From: Cochleicola gelatinilyticus
GTDB taxonomy: Bacteria > Bacteroidota > Bacteroidia > Flavobacteriales > Flavobacteriaceae
Direction: 5' to 3'
Assembly: GCF_001637325.1 (NCBI RefSeq)
Contig: NZ_LRXL01000037.1
Coordinates: 579,757-643,756, forward strand
Length of the DNA: 64,000 bases
The notes beneath the pieces were generated by a model that saw only the letters and a list, made by a program, of their open reading frames with translations, had not been told where the DNA came from and did no database searches. How positions within the stretch are numbered: position 1 is the first letter of the stretch; each line of letters begins with the position of its first letter. Both the position numbers and the translations under genes were made by a program. This document shows, piece by piece, positions 1-9,130 of this stretch.

Positions 1-47
1 CAGCAATTGAGAATATTGAATTGAGTACAGATCTAAAAAGAATATAA
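1..47 (+). CDS. possible 3' end of an upstream gene (partial)
   Basis: The third frame from the window edge is open until a TAA at 45-47 and would encode a short tail ending in Leu-Lys-Arg-Ile, six bases before the threonine aldolase start. This may be the C-terminus of a gene lying mostly outside the window. Fourteen codons are too few to recognise a family, and an open frame of this length can occur by chance. Confidence 0.3.
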   Translation, partial: AIENIELSTDLKRI

Positions 48-52
48 TTACT

Positions 53-1075
53 ATGACCATTGACCTTAGAAGTGATACTGTAACTAAGCCAACTGCTGCC
101 ATGTTACAAGCAATTATAAATGCAGAAACTGGCGATGATGTATATAAAGAAGATCCCACTGTAAACGAGTTAGAAGAAAAGTTAGCATCTCTCTTCGGAT
201 TGGATAATGCGTTATTTTTTCCCACGGGGAGTATGGCGAATCAAGCTGCCATTAAATTACATACACAACCAGGAGAGCAACTCATTTGTGATAAATGGGC
301 ACATGTATTTAACTATGAAGGCGGTGGTGTTTCATTTAATAGTGGCGTTTCTTGTAAATTAATAGATGGAAGCAGAGGGATGATTACAGCGGCCCAAGTA
401 GAAGAAAACATAAATCCTCCTGATTTTTATCATAGTCCGTTAACCACATTGGTGTGTCTAGAAAACACAACCAATAAAGGGGGAGGGGCATGTTATGATT
501 TGGAAGAAATAAAAAAAATTCGCTCTGTTTGTACTGCACATGGTCTAGGTTTACATTTAGATGGAGCGCGCTTATTTAATGCATTAGTGGCAAAAAATGA
601 AGACCCAAAAGTGTACGGGGAAATTTTCGATACAATTTCTATATGTCTTAGCAAAGGTCTTGGCACTCCGTTAGGAACAGTGCTCATTGGGACAAAAGAA
701 ATAATGAAAAATGCAATACGTGTTCGGAAAGTATTGGGGGGAGGGATGCGCCAAATAGGTTTTATGGCTGCTGCTGGCATTTATGCCTTAGAACATCATG
801 TTAAACGATTATCGGAAGATCACCAAAAGGCTACAGAAATTTCAGAGGTTCTAAAAAAACAAAGTTATATCGCATCAGTAGAGCCTACAGAGACCAATAT
901 TGTTATTTTTACACTCAAGCCTGCTTTTTCAGAAGAAGTCTTTATGAAAGATCTTTCAGAAAAGAAGATTCGAATAAGTGCTATGGGAAAAGGAAAGCTA
1001 AGGGTGGTAACACATTACGATTATACCGAGGAGATGCACAAATATTTTTTAGATACGCTTAACGCTTATAGCTAA
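53..1075 (+). CDS. ltaE: low-specificity L-threonine aldolase (GntG family)
   Basis: PLP enzyme of the beta-eliminating lyase fold that splits L-threonine/allo-threonine into glycine and acetaldehyde in the cytoplasm. Visible features are the N-terminal LRSDTVTKPT motif, the aldolase signature FPTGSMANQ near residue 57, the cofactor aspartate in HLDGARLFN (D170) and the Schiff-base lysine in SKGLGTPLG (K201). The 340 aa length fits the family. The stop overlaps the 3' end of the opposite-strand yegP by 4 bases. Together with thrABC and gcvT elsewhere in this window it points to active threonine/glycine interconversion. Stereospecificity cannot be read from the sequence. Confidence 0.93.
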   Translation: MTIDLRSDTVTKPTAAMLQAIINAETGDDVYKEDPTVNELEEKLASLFGLDNALFFPTGSMANQAAIKLHTQPGEQLICDKWAHVFNYEGGGVSFNSGVSCKLIDGSRGMITAAQVEENINPPDFYHSPLTTLVCLENTTNKGGGACYDLEEIKKIRSVCTAHGLGLHLDGARLFNALVAKNEDPKVYGEIFDTISICLSKGLGTPLGTVLIGTKEIMKNAIRVRKVLGGGMRQIGFMAAAGIYALEHHVKRLSEDHQKATEISEVLKKQSYIASVEPTETNIVIFTLKPAFSEEVFMKDLSEKKIRISAMGKGKLRVVTHYDYTEEMHKYFLDTLNAYS

Positions 1076-1395
1076 AGTTCTTTCGTCTCAGCATCAACCG
1101 CATGTTTTTGAACCGAAACAATACCATTTTGCAAACCAGATTCCCCAACATAAAGCTGACTGCTACCAATAATTTTTCCGTTTTTTGCTTTTAGGTTAAA
1201 GAAAAATTTTCCGTTTCTAGATGTTTTACGTTCAAACTTAGTGTCATCGGCACAATTTTTTTGAACGGATGCTATTCCATTTAAAGCGCTCATCTTACTT
1301 TCGTACGTTTCACTTGTTAAAATCACCTGTCCATTCGCAGCTTTTAGAACGAAGTGAAATGTGCCTTTTTCTTTATTTTTGGTTAACTCGAACAT
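1072..1395 (-). CDS. YegP-family protein (DUF1508 tandem repeat)
   Basis: A 107 aa protein made of two copies of the roughly 48-residue DUF1508 module. Copy one runs from about residue 10 (GTFHFVLKAANGQVI) and copy two from about residue 62 (GKFFFNLKAKNGKII). Each copy carries the family's F-x-L-K-A-x-N-G core and ends in a (A/L)xNGI-x-SVQK helix. The biochemical role of this small soluble family is not established. Single gene, convergent with ltaE and divergent from the OmpA gene across a 240 bp AT-rich spacer. Confidence 0.88.
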   Translation of the reverse strand: MFELTKNKEKGTFHFVLKAANGQVILTSETYESKMSALNGIASVQKNCADDTKFERKTSRNGKFFFNLKAKNGKIIGSSQLYVGESGLQNGIVSVQKHAVDAETKEL

Positions 1396-1556
1396 AATCT
1401 ATTAATGTTTTAATTTGGATTGTTAAAATTCTAAAAAAAAATTGATTTAGCTCTATTGAAACAATAAATTAATACCGTAGAACTAATATTTTTTGGACGT
1501 TGTACTTAATCCTCTTAATTTGACAACTAGTCGAAAATGAAGGAGGGCAATGAAAG

Positions 1557-1583
1557 TTTGTCCGTTTTTTTTTAGTAAATTTA
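1557..1583 (+). promoter_or_regulatory. possible Bacteroidota promoter for the OmpA-family gene
   Basis: TTTG at 1557-1560, 15 bases, then TAAATTTA at 1576-1583, close to the TTG...TAnnTTTG pattern. The spacing is shorter than usual (about 19-21) and the last base of the core is off. It would give a 5' leader of about 45 bases. Confidence 0.3.
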
Positions 1584-1635
1584 TGTCTATAGCACTAATT
1601 TCGTGTCAAATAAATAACCTTAAACATCAACAAAC

Positions 1636-3327
1636 ATGAAAAAAATTATTTTATTAGGTCTTTCTTTACTGGTTGCTTCTGTAGCTTTTGGACAAGATCT
1701 ACCAACAAACCCTGAGCCTGGTAAATGTTACATTCGTTGTGTAACTCCTGACGTTTGGGTGAACCAAGAAGTGACGGTACAGGTATCCCCTGCATACAAA
1801 AAATTAAGAGTGGTACCAGCACAATACGAAAGAGAAACAATGACCGTAGATGCTAAATCTGCTGGAACTACCTTAGAGGTGATCCCTGCAGAGTACGCTA
1901 CAGAGTCTTTTGACATTGTTACAAAGGAAGCCTCTCAAAGTCTTATTAAAATAGGTTCAGAAAAATCTACCGATACTGAAACAGTAACTGTGTCTGACGC
2001 AAGTTATAGTCTTCGTGTGGTTCCTGCAGTTTACGAAAACAGAGATTTCGAAGTAGTAGTGCAACCAGCGTATCAAAAAGTTGAAATTGTACCAGCAGTA
2101 TACGAAACAAGAGATGTCGTAATTACTGTAAAAGAGCCATCGCAGCGATTAGAGGTTATTCCAGCGCAATGGGGAACTGAAACTGTAACTTATACAAAGA
2201 AAGAAGGTGGATCGTCTATTAGAACTACTCCTGCTAGTTTTACTTCAGACTACGAGTCTATTGAGGTTAAGCCTGCTACGGCTCGTTGGGAAATGAGTGA
2301 TACTCCAGCTGCTGAGTGTGCTTCAAGCGACCCTAACGATTGTAGATACTGGTGTTATAAGGGAATTCCTGCTGAATTTACTACAGTAAGTGTACAGCGT
2401 TTAGCAACAGACGCATCTTTCGTGAAAACTCCAGATTGTGCTGACGGAAGTAACTCAAGTGGCGAAGATTGTACTGGAACGTATACAAAAACGGTTATGA
2501 CAAGTCCTGCAACGACTCGTGTAATTGATATTCCTGGTGAAACTAAAACAGTTAAAACTACTGTTATGGTAACGCCTCCAACAACGAGAACTATTACTGT
2601 TCCTGAAGTTAGAAAAACAATGTCTAAAAGAGTTATGGTAACACCTCCAACTACAGAGCGAATCGAAATTCCTGCTGAGACTAAAACGGTAACTAAAACT
2701 CTTTACTCTAACGAAACTACAAGAGTAGAAACTTCTCCTGCAGTATCTAAGACGTTTACGAAGCGAGTAATGAAAACTCCTCCAACCACTAGAACTGTAA
2801 ACATTTCTGGTAAGTCTCAATCACTTACTGTTACAAAACTAGTAGCAGACGCAAGAGTAGAAGAGGAAACAGTTCCTGCTGTAAGTAAAACAGTTACAAA
2901 AGAAGTTCTTCAACAAAAAGGTGGTCTTACTACTTGGAAAGAAGTTGATTGTGAGTTAGTAGAATATCAAGCACTTCCAATAAACTGGAACTTAGGTAGC
3001 GCTACATTAACTGCAGAAGCTAAAAGTCTTATTGATACGCGCTTAATGCCTGTTTTAAATCAGAACGAAGGAGCTCGATTAGAAATTGTTTCTCATACAG
3101 ATTCAAGAGGAAGTAAAACTTCGAATCAAGATCTTTCTGAAAGAAGAGCTCAAGCTGTTGTAACATACCTTCAAGCGAAAGGAATAAACAGTAGTTTATT
3201 AGTAGCTAATGGTTTTGGTGAAACAAGACTTAAAAACAGATGTGCAGACGGAGTATCTTGTACAGAACGTGAGCACGCTATTAACCGTAGAACTGAATTC
3301 AGATTAATGAATAACAGTGGTAAATAG
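1636..3327 (+). CDS. repeat-rich OmpA-family outer-membrane protein
   Basis: 563 aa with a clear Sec signal peptide (cleavage near VASVAFGQ, residue 20). The body contains two sets of short beta-type repeats. About six copies of a V(V/I)PAxYE-type repeat lie between residues 55 and 210, and about five copies of a TPPTTR-type repeat between 285 and 400. The last 110 or so residues are an OmpA-like peptidoglycan-binding domain (SHTDSRGS, LSERRAQAVVTYL, NRRTEF). A GG-x-x-x-WKEVDCEL element precedes that domain. Known: OmpA C-terminal domains bind peptidoglycan. Inferred: the repeats form an extended periplasmic or surface stalk. A strong intrinsic terminator follows, so it is probably monocistronic and well expressed. 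Confidence 0.85.
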   Translation: MKKIILLGLSLLVASVAFGQDLPTNPEPGKCYIRCVTPDVWVNQEVTVQVSPAYKKLRVVPAQYERETMTVDAKSAGTTLEVIPAEYATESFDIVTKEASQSLIKIGSEKSTDTETVTVSDASYSLRVVPAVYENRDFEVVVQPAYQKVEIVPAVYETRDVVITVKEPSQRLEVIPAQWGTETVTYTKKEGGSSIRTTPASFTSDYESIEVKPATARWEMSDTPAAECASSDPNDCRYWCYKGIPAEFTTVSVQRLATDASFVKTPDCADGSNSSGEDCTGTYTKTVMTSPATTRVIDIPGETKTVKTTVMVTPPTTRTITVPEVRKTMSKRVMVTPPTTERIEIPAETKTVTKTLYSNETTRVETSPAVSKTFTKRVMKTPPTTRTVNISGKSQSLTVTKLVADARVEEETVPAVSKTVTKEVLQQKGGLTTWKEVDCELVEYQALPINWNLGSATLTAEAKSLIDTRLMPVLNQNEGARLEIVSHTDSRGSKTSNQDLSERRAQAVVTYLQAKGINSSLLVANGFGETRLKNRCADGVSCTEREHAINRRTEFRLMNNSGK

Positions 3328-3366
3328 TGTTATAATACACTAAAATAACCATCGACACGTTTTAAG

Positions 3367-3400
3367 AGAATTCCCATTAATTTGGGAATTCTTTTTTTTT
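3367..3400 (+). terminator. intrinsic terminator after the OmpA-family gene
   Basis: Perfect 10-bp stem AGAATTCCCA / TGGGAATTCT with a 6-base loop, directly followed by a run of nine T. Confidence 0.93.
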
Positions 3401-3448
3401 GTGTCATCTTTGGCACATAATATGTTGAATATATTTAAAATACATCTT

Positions 3449-3916
3449 ATGAAACGACTCTTGATAATTGTTTTTTTATTTTCGGGCTTTCTTGGTTTTG
3501 CCCAAGATGAGTTAATTACTCTTAATTGGCATACAGATCTTGAAGAGGCAGAGAAAATTTCTCAAGCTGAGAACAAACAAATTTTGGTTTATTTCACAGG
3601 AAGTGACTGGTGTTCTCCTTGTATTGCACTAAAAAAAGATTTTTTTGAAACTTCAGAATTTGCAGATCGAGCAGATAATTTTGTATTGGTAATGATAGAT
3701 TATCCTAGACGAGTCGATATACTTTCCGAAGACCAATTGGCATACAATAAAAAAATTGTAGCAAAATATAATAAGAATAAGTCGTTTCCAAAACTTGTAA
3801 TGTTAAACGCTAAAGGACAAGAGTTAGGAAAGTTATCTGGATATAGTTCTTTTAATACCTATAAAGATACCAGTCATCATTTTGCTTTTGTAGATAAATT
3901 TAGCTCTTCTAATTAA
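3449..3916 (+). CDS. secreted thioredoxin-family protein
   Basis: 155 aa from the ATG chosen because it opens a good signal peptide (MKRLLIIVFLFSGFLGFAQ). A longer in-frame ATG at 3401 sits against the upstream terminator and would bury the signal. The thioredoxin fold is indicated by YFTGSDWCSPC (active-site WCSPC), then FPKLVML, the usual cis-proline strand. It resembles the DUF255/thioredoxin_7-like periplasmic proteins common in Bacteroidota, which act in disulfide handling or stress. The exact substrate is unknown. Monocistronic between two terminators. Confidence 0.85.
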   Translation: MKRLLIIVFLFSGFLGFAQDELITLNWHTDLEEAEKISQAENKQILVYFTGSDWCSPCIALKKDFFETSEFADRADNFVLVMIDYPRRVDILSEDQLAYNKKIVAKYNKNKSFPKLVMLNAKGQELGKLSGYSSFNTYKDTSHHFAFVDKFSSSN

Positions 3917-3973
3917 AGCAAGAACAAAATAATGGATTAGTTTTAAGTTTAGTAAGGGAAGCCAATCTAAAAT

Positions 3974-4008
3974 AAAAATCCACGAATATAATTTATTCGT
4001 GGATTTTT
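3974..4008. terminator. bidirectional terminator between thioredoxin-like gene and ybaB
   Basis: 15-bp perfect stem AAAAATCCACGAATA / TATTCGTGGATTTTT with a 5-base loop. The A and T ends allow termination on either strand, which suits the convergent genes on both sides. Confidence 0.85.
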
Positions 4009-4067
4009 AGTAGTCAAAATAATAGAAGTACAATTCTATTAAATTACAATTTAAAGCACATCATGTT

Positions 4068-4391
4068 TTATTTTAAAAGGTCCATTCCAGGGATATTTGG
4101 CATGCCTTCTTTTGCTACAGCACCTATTTCGGTTTCGTTAATTTCTGTAGCTTTAGCTATTGCCTTATTAAGAGTGAGTACTAAATAATCTTCTAGTTGC
4201 TCTTTGTCTTCCAAAAGGGCATCATCTAAAGAAATGTTTTTAATTTCTCTATTGGCAGTAATTGTCACTTTTATTAATCCATCATTACTCGATTCATCTA
4301 CTAATACTGTGTCAAGCCTCTTTTTTGTGGCTTCAACTTTTTCTTGGGTTTCTTTGAGTTTCCCCATCATTCCCATTAAATCTCCAAACAT
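4068..4391 (-). CDS. YbaB/EbfC family nucleoid-associated protein
   Basis: A 107 aa DNA-binding protein of the YbaB/EbfC family, which forms dimers and binds DNA without strong sequence preference. Recognisable parts are [16 protein letters not shown], a helical N-terminal stretch, the central [16 protein letters not shown] strand region and the C-terminal [14 protein letters not shown] chose the ATG at 4391. The upstream in-frame ATGs at 4433 and 4412 lie inside or on top of the promoter core found at 4415-4446. Divergent from the peptidase gene. Usually ybaB lies next to dnaX or recR, but dnaX is 20 kb away here. Confidence 0.9.
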   Translation of the reverse strand: MFGDLMGMMGKLKETQEKVEATKKRLDTVLVDESSNDGLIKVTITANREIKNISLDDALLEDKEQLEDYLVLTLNKAIAKATEINETEIGAVAKEGMPNIPGMDLLK

Positions 4392-4414
4392 ATCTTTCTT
4401 TTTTATATTCATTG

Positions 4415-4446
4415 CAAATTTACTACTTTGCACCGCTACAATTCAA
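4415..4446 (-). promoter_or_regulatory. Bacteroidota-type promoter of ybaB
   Basis: On the minus strand: TTG (4446-4444), 21 bases, TAAATTTG (4422-4415). It is an exact match to TTG-N19-23-TAnnTTTG. Transcription would start just before the downstream ATG at 4391, so it decides the gene start. A divergent TACTTTG on the plus strand (4424-4430) may serve the peptidase gene. Confidence 0.65.
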
Positions 4447-4456
4447 CCTTTTGTTT

Positions 4457-6592
4457 ATGAAAATCGCACTAATTGTTTCTCTTACGTTACTAAGTTCTGC
4501 TATTTCTTGTAATAGTAAGGAAACCTCAAAAAATACTATGAAAATAACCCCTCCTACAACCGAAAAAAATGCTAAAAACCTTGAAATGCACGGCGATATT
4601 CGCGTAGATAATTATTATTGGTTAAACGACAAAGAAAATCCTGAAGTGATCGATTATCTAGAAAGAGAGAACGATTATTACAATAAAATGACAGCTCATA
4701 CCGATGGTTTAAAAAAATCATTGTTCGAAGAAATGAAGGAGCGAATCAAAGAAGACGATTCATCTGTGCCGTATAAATTAAATGGGTACTATTATATCAC
4801 GCGTTTTGAAAAAGGAAACGATTACCCAATATATACTAGAAAAAAAGAAACATTAGATGCGGAAGAAGAAATCCTTTTTAATGTCAATGAAATGGCTGAA
4901 GGATTTTCATATTACAACTTAAATGGAATAAATATAAGTCCGAATAATAAATTAGTTTCGTTTGGAATCGACACCGTGAGCCGAAGAAAATATACCATTT
5001 TTATAAAAAACCTTGAAACGGGTGAGCTTCTTGAAGAAAATATTCCACAAACAACAGGAAGTGCAACATGGGCAAACGATAATAAAACATTATTTTATAC
5101 CCGAAAAGACGAAAAAACTTTACGTTCTAATCAGATCTACAAACACACTTTAGGAACTAATGCTTCAGAAGATGAATTAATTTTTACTGAAGAAGATGAA
5201 ACTTTCGGAACGTATATCTACAAGACAAAGTCGAAGAAGTATTTAGTAATTGGCTCTTACAGCACACTTACTTCTGAATTTAGAATTCTTGATGCCAATA
5301 CTCCAAATAAACCTTTTAAAGTCTTTCAGCCAAGAGAGCGTGGATTAGAATATAGTATATCTCACTTCGGAAGCTATTTCTACGTACTTACAAATAAAGA
5401 TAAAGCCATCAACTTTAAATTGATGAAGACTTCAGAAACTGCAACAGGGAAAGAGCATTGGAGCGATGTAATCTCTCATCGGGAAGACGTACTTTTGGAA
5501 GATATCGATATTTTTAAGGAATATCTGGTAGTAAGTGAACGCAGTAATGGTCTAAATAAAATTCATATACAACGGTGGGACGGAAGCAAAGAGTACTATT
5601 TGCCTTTCGAAAATGAAACCTACACCGCTTATACTGTTCAAAATCCTGAATTTGACACAAAGATACTTCGCTATGGTTACAATGCATTAGGAACTCCTGC
5701 ATCGATAATCGATTTTAATATGGAGTCTAAAGAAAAGGAAGTTAAAAAAGAAACAGAAGTACTTGGCGGTAAGTTCAACAAAGATAATTACGAATCGAAA
5801 CGTGTATGGGCGACGGCAGAAGACGGTACTAAAATTCCTATTTCGATAATTTATAAAAAAGGATTCGAACAAAACGGTAAAAGTCCATTGCTCTTGTATG
5901 CGTATGGTTCGTATGGCTCAACGATCGACCCTTATTTTTCTACAGTACGGTTAAGTTTGCTAGATCGTGGATTTGCTTTTGCAATCGCACACGTTCGTGG
6001 CGGAGAATACTTAGGACGTCAATGGTATGAAGACGGAAAATTATTGAAAAAGAAAAATACATTTACCGATTTTGTAGATGCTTCTAAATTTTTAATTACT
6101 GAAAATTATACCTCTAAAGAGCATTTATACGCTTCTGGAGGTTCTGCCGGAGGACTATTAATGGGAGCCATCGTAAATATGGCACCTGAATTATATAACG
6201 GAGTGATTGCTTCTGTGCCTTTTGTAGATGTAGTAACGACCATGCTTGATGATAGCATTCCTCTTACCACTGGAGAGTACGATGAATGGGGAAATCCAAA
6301 TGAAAAAGAATACTACGAGTATATGAAGTCGTATTCCCCTTACGATAATGTGGAAGCGAAAGAGTATCCCAATATGTTAGTAACAACTGGCTTGCACGAT
6401 TCACAAGTGCAGTATTGGGAACCAGCAAAATGGGTTGCAAAGCTTAGAGAACTAAAAAAGGATGACAATTTATTACTACTACAAACTAACATGGATGCAG
6501 GGCATGGAGGAGCATCGGGTCGTTTTGAAGCATTAAAGGAAGTAGCTATAGATTATGCCTTTCTACTTGATATGGAGGGGATAAAAGAGTAA
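4457..6592 (+). CDS. prolyl oligopeptidase family serine peptidase (S9A), lipoprotein
   Basis: 711 aa oligopeptidase B/prolyl oligopeptidase-type enzyme. The start at 4457 opens a lipoprotein signal ending in SSAIS-C, so it is predicted to be membrane-anchored outside the cytoplasm. An N-terminal S9 seven-bladed propeller is followed by an alpha/beta-hydrolase domain. The nucleophile is S563 in SGGSAGG, the aspartate is in GLHDSQVQYWEP and the histidine is in DAGHGGASGRFE. Family members cleave short peptides after proline or basic residues; the acid-rich pocket region (DEWGNPNEKEYYEYM) resembles oligopeptidase B. No obvious partner gene. Confidence 0.92.
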   Translation: MKIALIVSLTLLSSAISCNSKETSKNTMKITPPTTEKNAKNLEMHGDIRVDNYYWLNDKENPEVIDYLERENDYYNKMTAHTDGLKKSLFEEMKERIKEDDSSVPYKLNGYYYITRFEKGNDYPIYTRKKETLDAEEEILFNVNEMAEGFSYYNLNGINISPNNKLVSFGIDTVSRRKYTIFIKNLETGELLEENIPQTTGSATWANDNKTLFYTRKDEKTLRSNQIYKHTLGTNASEDELIFTEEDETFGTYIYKTKSKKYLVIGSYSTLTSEFRILDANTPNKPFKVFQPRERGLEYSISHFGSYFYVLTNKDKAINFKLMKTSETATGKEHWSDVISHREDVLLEDIDIFKEYLVVSERSNGLNKIHIQRWDGSKEYYLPFENETYTAYTVQNPEFDTKILRYGYNALGTPASIIDFNMESKEKEVKKETEVLGGKFNKDNYESKRVWATAEDGTKIPISIIYKKGFEQNGKSPLLLYAYGSYGSTIDPYFSTVRLSLLDRGFAFAIAHVRGGEYLGRQWYEDGKLLKKKNTFTDFVDASKFLITENYTSKEHLYASGGSAGGLLMGAIVNMAPELYNGVIASVPFVDVVTTMLDDSIPLTTGEYDEWGNPNEKEYYEYMKSYSPYDNVEAKEYPNMLVTTGLHDSQVQYWEPAKWVAKLRELKKDDNLLLLQTNMDAGHGGASGRFEALKEVAIDYAFLLDMEGIKE

Positions 6593-6607
6593 TTAAAAAA
6601 AACTTAG

Positions 6608-6615
6608 TATCTTTG
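6608..6615 (+). promoter_or_regulatory. promoter core upstream of the cysteate-synthase-like gene
   Basis: TATCTTTG matches TAnnTTTG, 57 bases before the start codon at 6672. No clear TTG at the usual distance upstream. Confidence 0.45.
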
Positions 6616-6671
6616 CCCTGTTTTAAAAACTGAAGTGATTTAACTTCTAATTTATAACAAAATAACTCTGT

Positions 6672-7709
6672 ATGAAAGAAGGAATTAAAGCCTATTCGAA
6701 TGTGTTAGAATTAATTGGTGATACACCGTTAATTAAGCTTAACAACATTACGGAAAAAATGCAAGGTAATTATTTTGCAAAAGTAGAAGCATTCAATCCA
6801 GGACACTCAAGCAAAGACCGAATAGCATTACACATTATTGAAGAAGCCGAAGCAAAGGGGATTTTAAAACCTGGGGATACCATTATCGAGACCACAAGTG
6901 GTAATACGGGTTTTAGTATTGCAATGGTGAGTATTATTAAAGGATACAAATGTATTCTGGCGGTAAGTTCTAAATCTTCTAAAGATAAAATAGACATGCT
7001 TAGAACAATGGGGGCTTCTGTCTATGTTTGTCCAGCGCATGTTCCAGCAGATGACCCTAGATCGTATTACGAAGTAGCTAAGCGGCTTCATAAAGAAACC
7101 GAAGGTTCTGTCTACATAAATCAATATTTTAACAAGCTCAATATTGAGGCTCACTATAAGACTACTGGTCCTGAAATCTGGAAACAGACAAATGGGCAAA
7201 TCACGCATTTAGTGGCTTGTAGTGGTACAGGAGGAACAATCTCAGGAACTGCAAAATATTTGAAAGAACAAAATCCTAATATTCAAGTTATAGGGATCGA
7301 CGCTTATGGGTCGGTGCTACAGAAGTATCATGAAACCAGAGAATTAGATAAGAATGAAATCTATCCATATCGAATTGAAGGTCTTGGTAAGAATCTAATA
7401 CCCTCTGCTACCGATTTCGATCAGATTGACTATTTTATTAAAGTTACAGACGAAAGTAGTGCACACACCGCACGTGAACTAGCAAGAACAGAAGGGTTGT
7501 TTGCAGGGTATACGAGTGGAGCTGCTATGCAAGGGTTGAAACAACTGGATGAAGAAGGCGTTTTTTCGAAAGACAGCAATGTTGTCGTTATATTTCCCGA
7601 TCACGGTTCGCGTTATATGAGTAAAATCTATAGTGACGACTGGATGGATCAGCAAGGTTTTATGGAAATGGAACCTGAAGAAGTTTCTGATGTACAATAC
7701 ATTAAGTAA
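6672..7709 (+). CDS. cysteine-synthase-fold PLP enzyme, probable cysteate synthase (CapA-type)
   Basis: 345 aa fold-type II PLP enzyme. The Schiff-base lysine is in HSSKDR (K48), the phosphate-binding loop is TTSGNTG (74-80), and a second glycine loop is CSGTGGT near residue 180. General annotation would be cysteine synthase or cystathionine beta-synthase-like. The next gene is a serine-palmitoyltransferase-type acyltransferase. In Bacteroidota this pair makes capnine: a cysteate synthase joins phosphoserine and sulfite, and the acyltransferase condenses cysteate with an acyl-CoA. Context therefore favours cysteate synthase; this is inference, since substrate choice is not visible. It has its own promoter and terminator. 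Confidence 0.75.
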   Translation: MKEGIKAYSNVLELIGDTPLIKLNNITEKMQGNYFAKVEAFNPGHSSKDRIALHIIEEAEAKGILKPGDTIIETTSGNTGFSIAMVSIIKGYKCILAVSSKSSKDKIDMLRTMGASVYVCPAHVPADDPRSYYEVAKRLHKETEGSVYINQYFNKLNIEAHYKTTGPEIWKQTNGQITHLVACSGTGGTISGTAKYLKEQNPNIQVIGIDAYGSVLQKYHETRELDKNEIYPYRIEGLGKNLIPSATDFDQIDYFIKVTDESSAHTARELARTEGLFAGYTSGAAMQGLKQLDEEGVFSKDSNVVVIFPDHGSRYMSKIYSDDWMDQQGFMEMEPEEVSDVQYIK

Positions 7710-7732
7710 GTTAAAATAACTATCAGAATAAA

Positions 7733-7762
7733 AAGTCGTTACTAACAATAACGGCTTTTTTT
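7733..7762 (+). terminator. intrinsic terminator after the cysteate-synthase-like gene
   Basis: Stem AAGTCGTTA / TAACGGCTT (9 bp with one G-U), 7-base loop, T-rich tail to 7762. It separates the two capnine-type genes into individual transcripts. Confidence 0.8.
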
Positions 7763-7811
7763 CTGTTCATTTCTTAGCGATAAAGGGTATGGTAGTGAAG
7801 AGAAATTTCAG

Positions 7812-7819
7812 TATTTTTG
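7812..7819 (+). promoter_or_regulatory. promoter core upstream of the CapB-like gene
   Basis: TATTTTTG matches TAnnTTTG and lies 30 bases before the start codon, after the preceding terminator. Confidence 0.45.
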
Positions 7820-7848
7820 CCCCTTGCAATCATAATTTTTGACATTTG

Positions 7849-9108
7849 ATGAAAGATTTATTCGATAAAATTTATAAAGACAAAGGTCCCTTAGGTAAGT
7901 GGGCAGAACAAGCGGAAGGGTATTTTGTATTTCCAAAGCTAGAAGGTCCTATTTCAAACCGAATGGGTTTTAAAGGTAAGGAAGTGATCACGTGGAGTGT
8001 GAACGATTACCTAGGGCTTGCAAATCACCCTGAAGTTCGTAAAGTAGATGCTGAAGCAGCTGCTGAATACGGTTCTGCGTATCCAATGGGTGCACGTATG
8101 ATGAGTGGTCACACAGATCTCCATGAGCAACTTCAAAATGAATTAGCAGAATTTGTAAGTAAAGAAGCTGCCTATCTTTTAAATTTTGGATATCAGGGAA
8201 TGGTTTCTACTGTAGATGCCTTGGTTTCTAAAGATGATGTTATTGTATATGATGTAGATGCCCACGCCTGTATTATCGATGGTGTTCGTCTACATTTAGG
8301 ACAGCGTTTTACCTACAAGCACAACGATATGGAAAGTATCGAAAAAAATCTAAAACGTGCTGAAAAAGTTGCAGAAAAAACTGGCGGAGGAATTCTTTTA
8401 ATTTCTGAAGGGGTCTTCGGAATGCGTGGAGAACAAGGGAAATTGAAAGAAATTGTCGCTCTTAAGAAAAAATATAAATTTAGACTTTTTGTTGATGATG
8501 CTCATGGTTTCGGAACGCTTGGAAAAACAGGTGCCGGAGCAGGAGAGGAGCAGGGAGTGCAAGATGAGATCGATGTATACTTCGCAACATTCGCAAAGTC
8601 TTTAGCAAGTACGGGAGCTTTTATAGCCGCTGACGAAGAAATTATTAATTACCTTAAATATAATTTGCGTTCACAGATGTTCGCAAAATCTTTACAAATG
8701 CAATTAGTTGTAGGTGCGTTAAAGCGTCTTGATATGTTGCGTACTATGCCCGAGCTTAAAGAAAAACTTTGGAAAAATGTTGATGCTTTACAAAACGGAC
8801 TTAAAGAACGTGGTTTCGATATTGGAACGACGCAGAGTTGTGTAACACCAGTCTATCTTAAAGGAAGTATTCCTGAAGCAATGGCTCTTGTGAAAGATTT
8901 GCGTGAAAATCATGGTATTTTCTGTTCGATTGTAGTATACCCTGTTATTCCTAAAGGATTAATTCTTTTAAGAATGATCCCTACAGCTTCCCATACAATG
9001 GAAGATATTAACGAAACACTGGAAGCATTCTCAGCAATCCGAGAGCGACTAGAAAACGGAACATACAAGAGACTTTCAGCAGCAGTTGCTGCAGCTATGG
9101 GCGAGTAA
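7849..9108 (+). CDS. alpha-oxoamine synthase, probable cysteate-C-fatty acyltransferase (CapB-type)
   Basis: 419 aa PLP-dependent alpha-oxoamine synthase. Motifs: WSVNDYLGLANHPEV near residue 50, DDAHGFGTLG (about 216) and the lysine in FAKSLASTGAF (K250). The K-S-L-A-S-T-G form is that of serine palmitoyltransferases rather than 2-amino-3-ketobutyrate ligases (usually GKA-x-GG). Such enzymes condense an amino acid with acyl-CoA to a long-chain base. With a cysteate-synthase-like gene just upstream, the likely product is 3-ketocapnine for sulfonolipids, which support gliding in Flavobacterium. A serine-using sphingolipid role is the alternative. Start taken at ATG 7849, not the TTG before it. 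Confidence 0.85.
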   Translation: MKDLFDKIYKDKGPLGKWAEQAEGYFVFPKLEGPISNRMGFKGKEVITWSVNDYLGLANHPEVRKVDAEAAAEYGSAYPMGARMMSGHTDLHEQLQNELAEFVSKEAAYLLNFGYQGMVSTVDALVSKDDVIVYDVDAHACIIDGVRLHLGQRFTYKHNDMESIEKNLKRAEKVAEKTGGGILLISEGVFGMRGEQGKLKEIVALKKKYKFRLFVDDAHGFGTLGKTGAGAGEEQGVQDEIDVYFATFAKSLASTGAFIAADEEIINYLKYNLRSQMFAKSLQMQLVVGALKRLDMLRTMPELKEKLWKNVDALQNGLKERGFDIGTTQSCVTPVYLKGSIPEAMALVKDLRENHGIFCSIVVYPVIPKGLILLRMIPTASHTMEDINETLEAFSAIRERLENGTYKRLSAAVAAAMGE

Positions 9109-9130
9109 ACTTTATAGTTTTATAAAATTA

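Noticed and set aside
2455..2820. 121-residue antisense frame within the OmpA-family gene
   Set aside because: It arises from the repetitive codons of the TPPTTR repeats; Arg/Ser/Tyr-rich with no family likeness.
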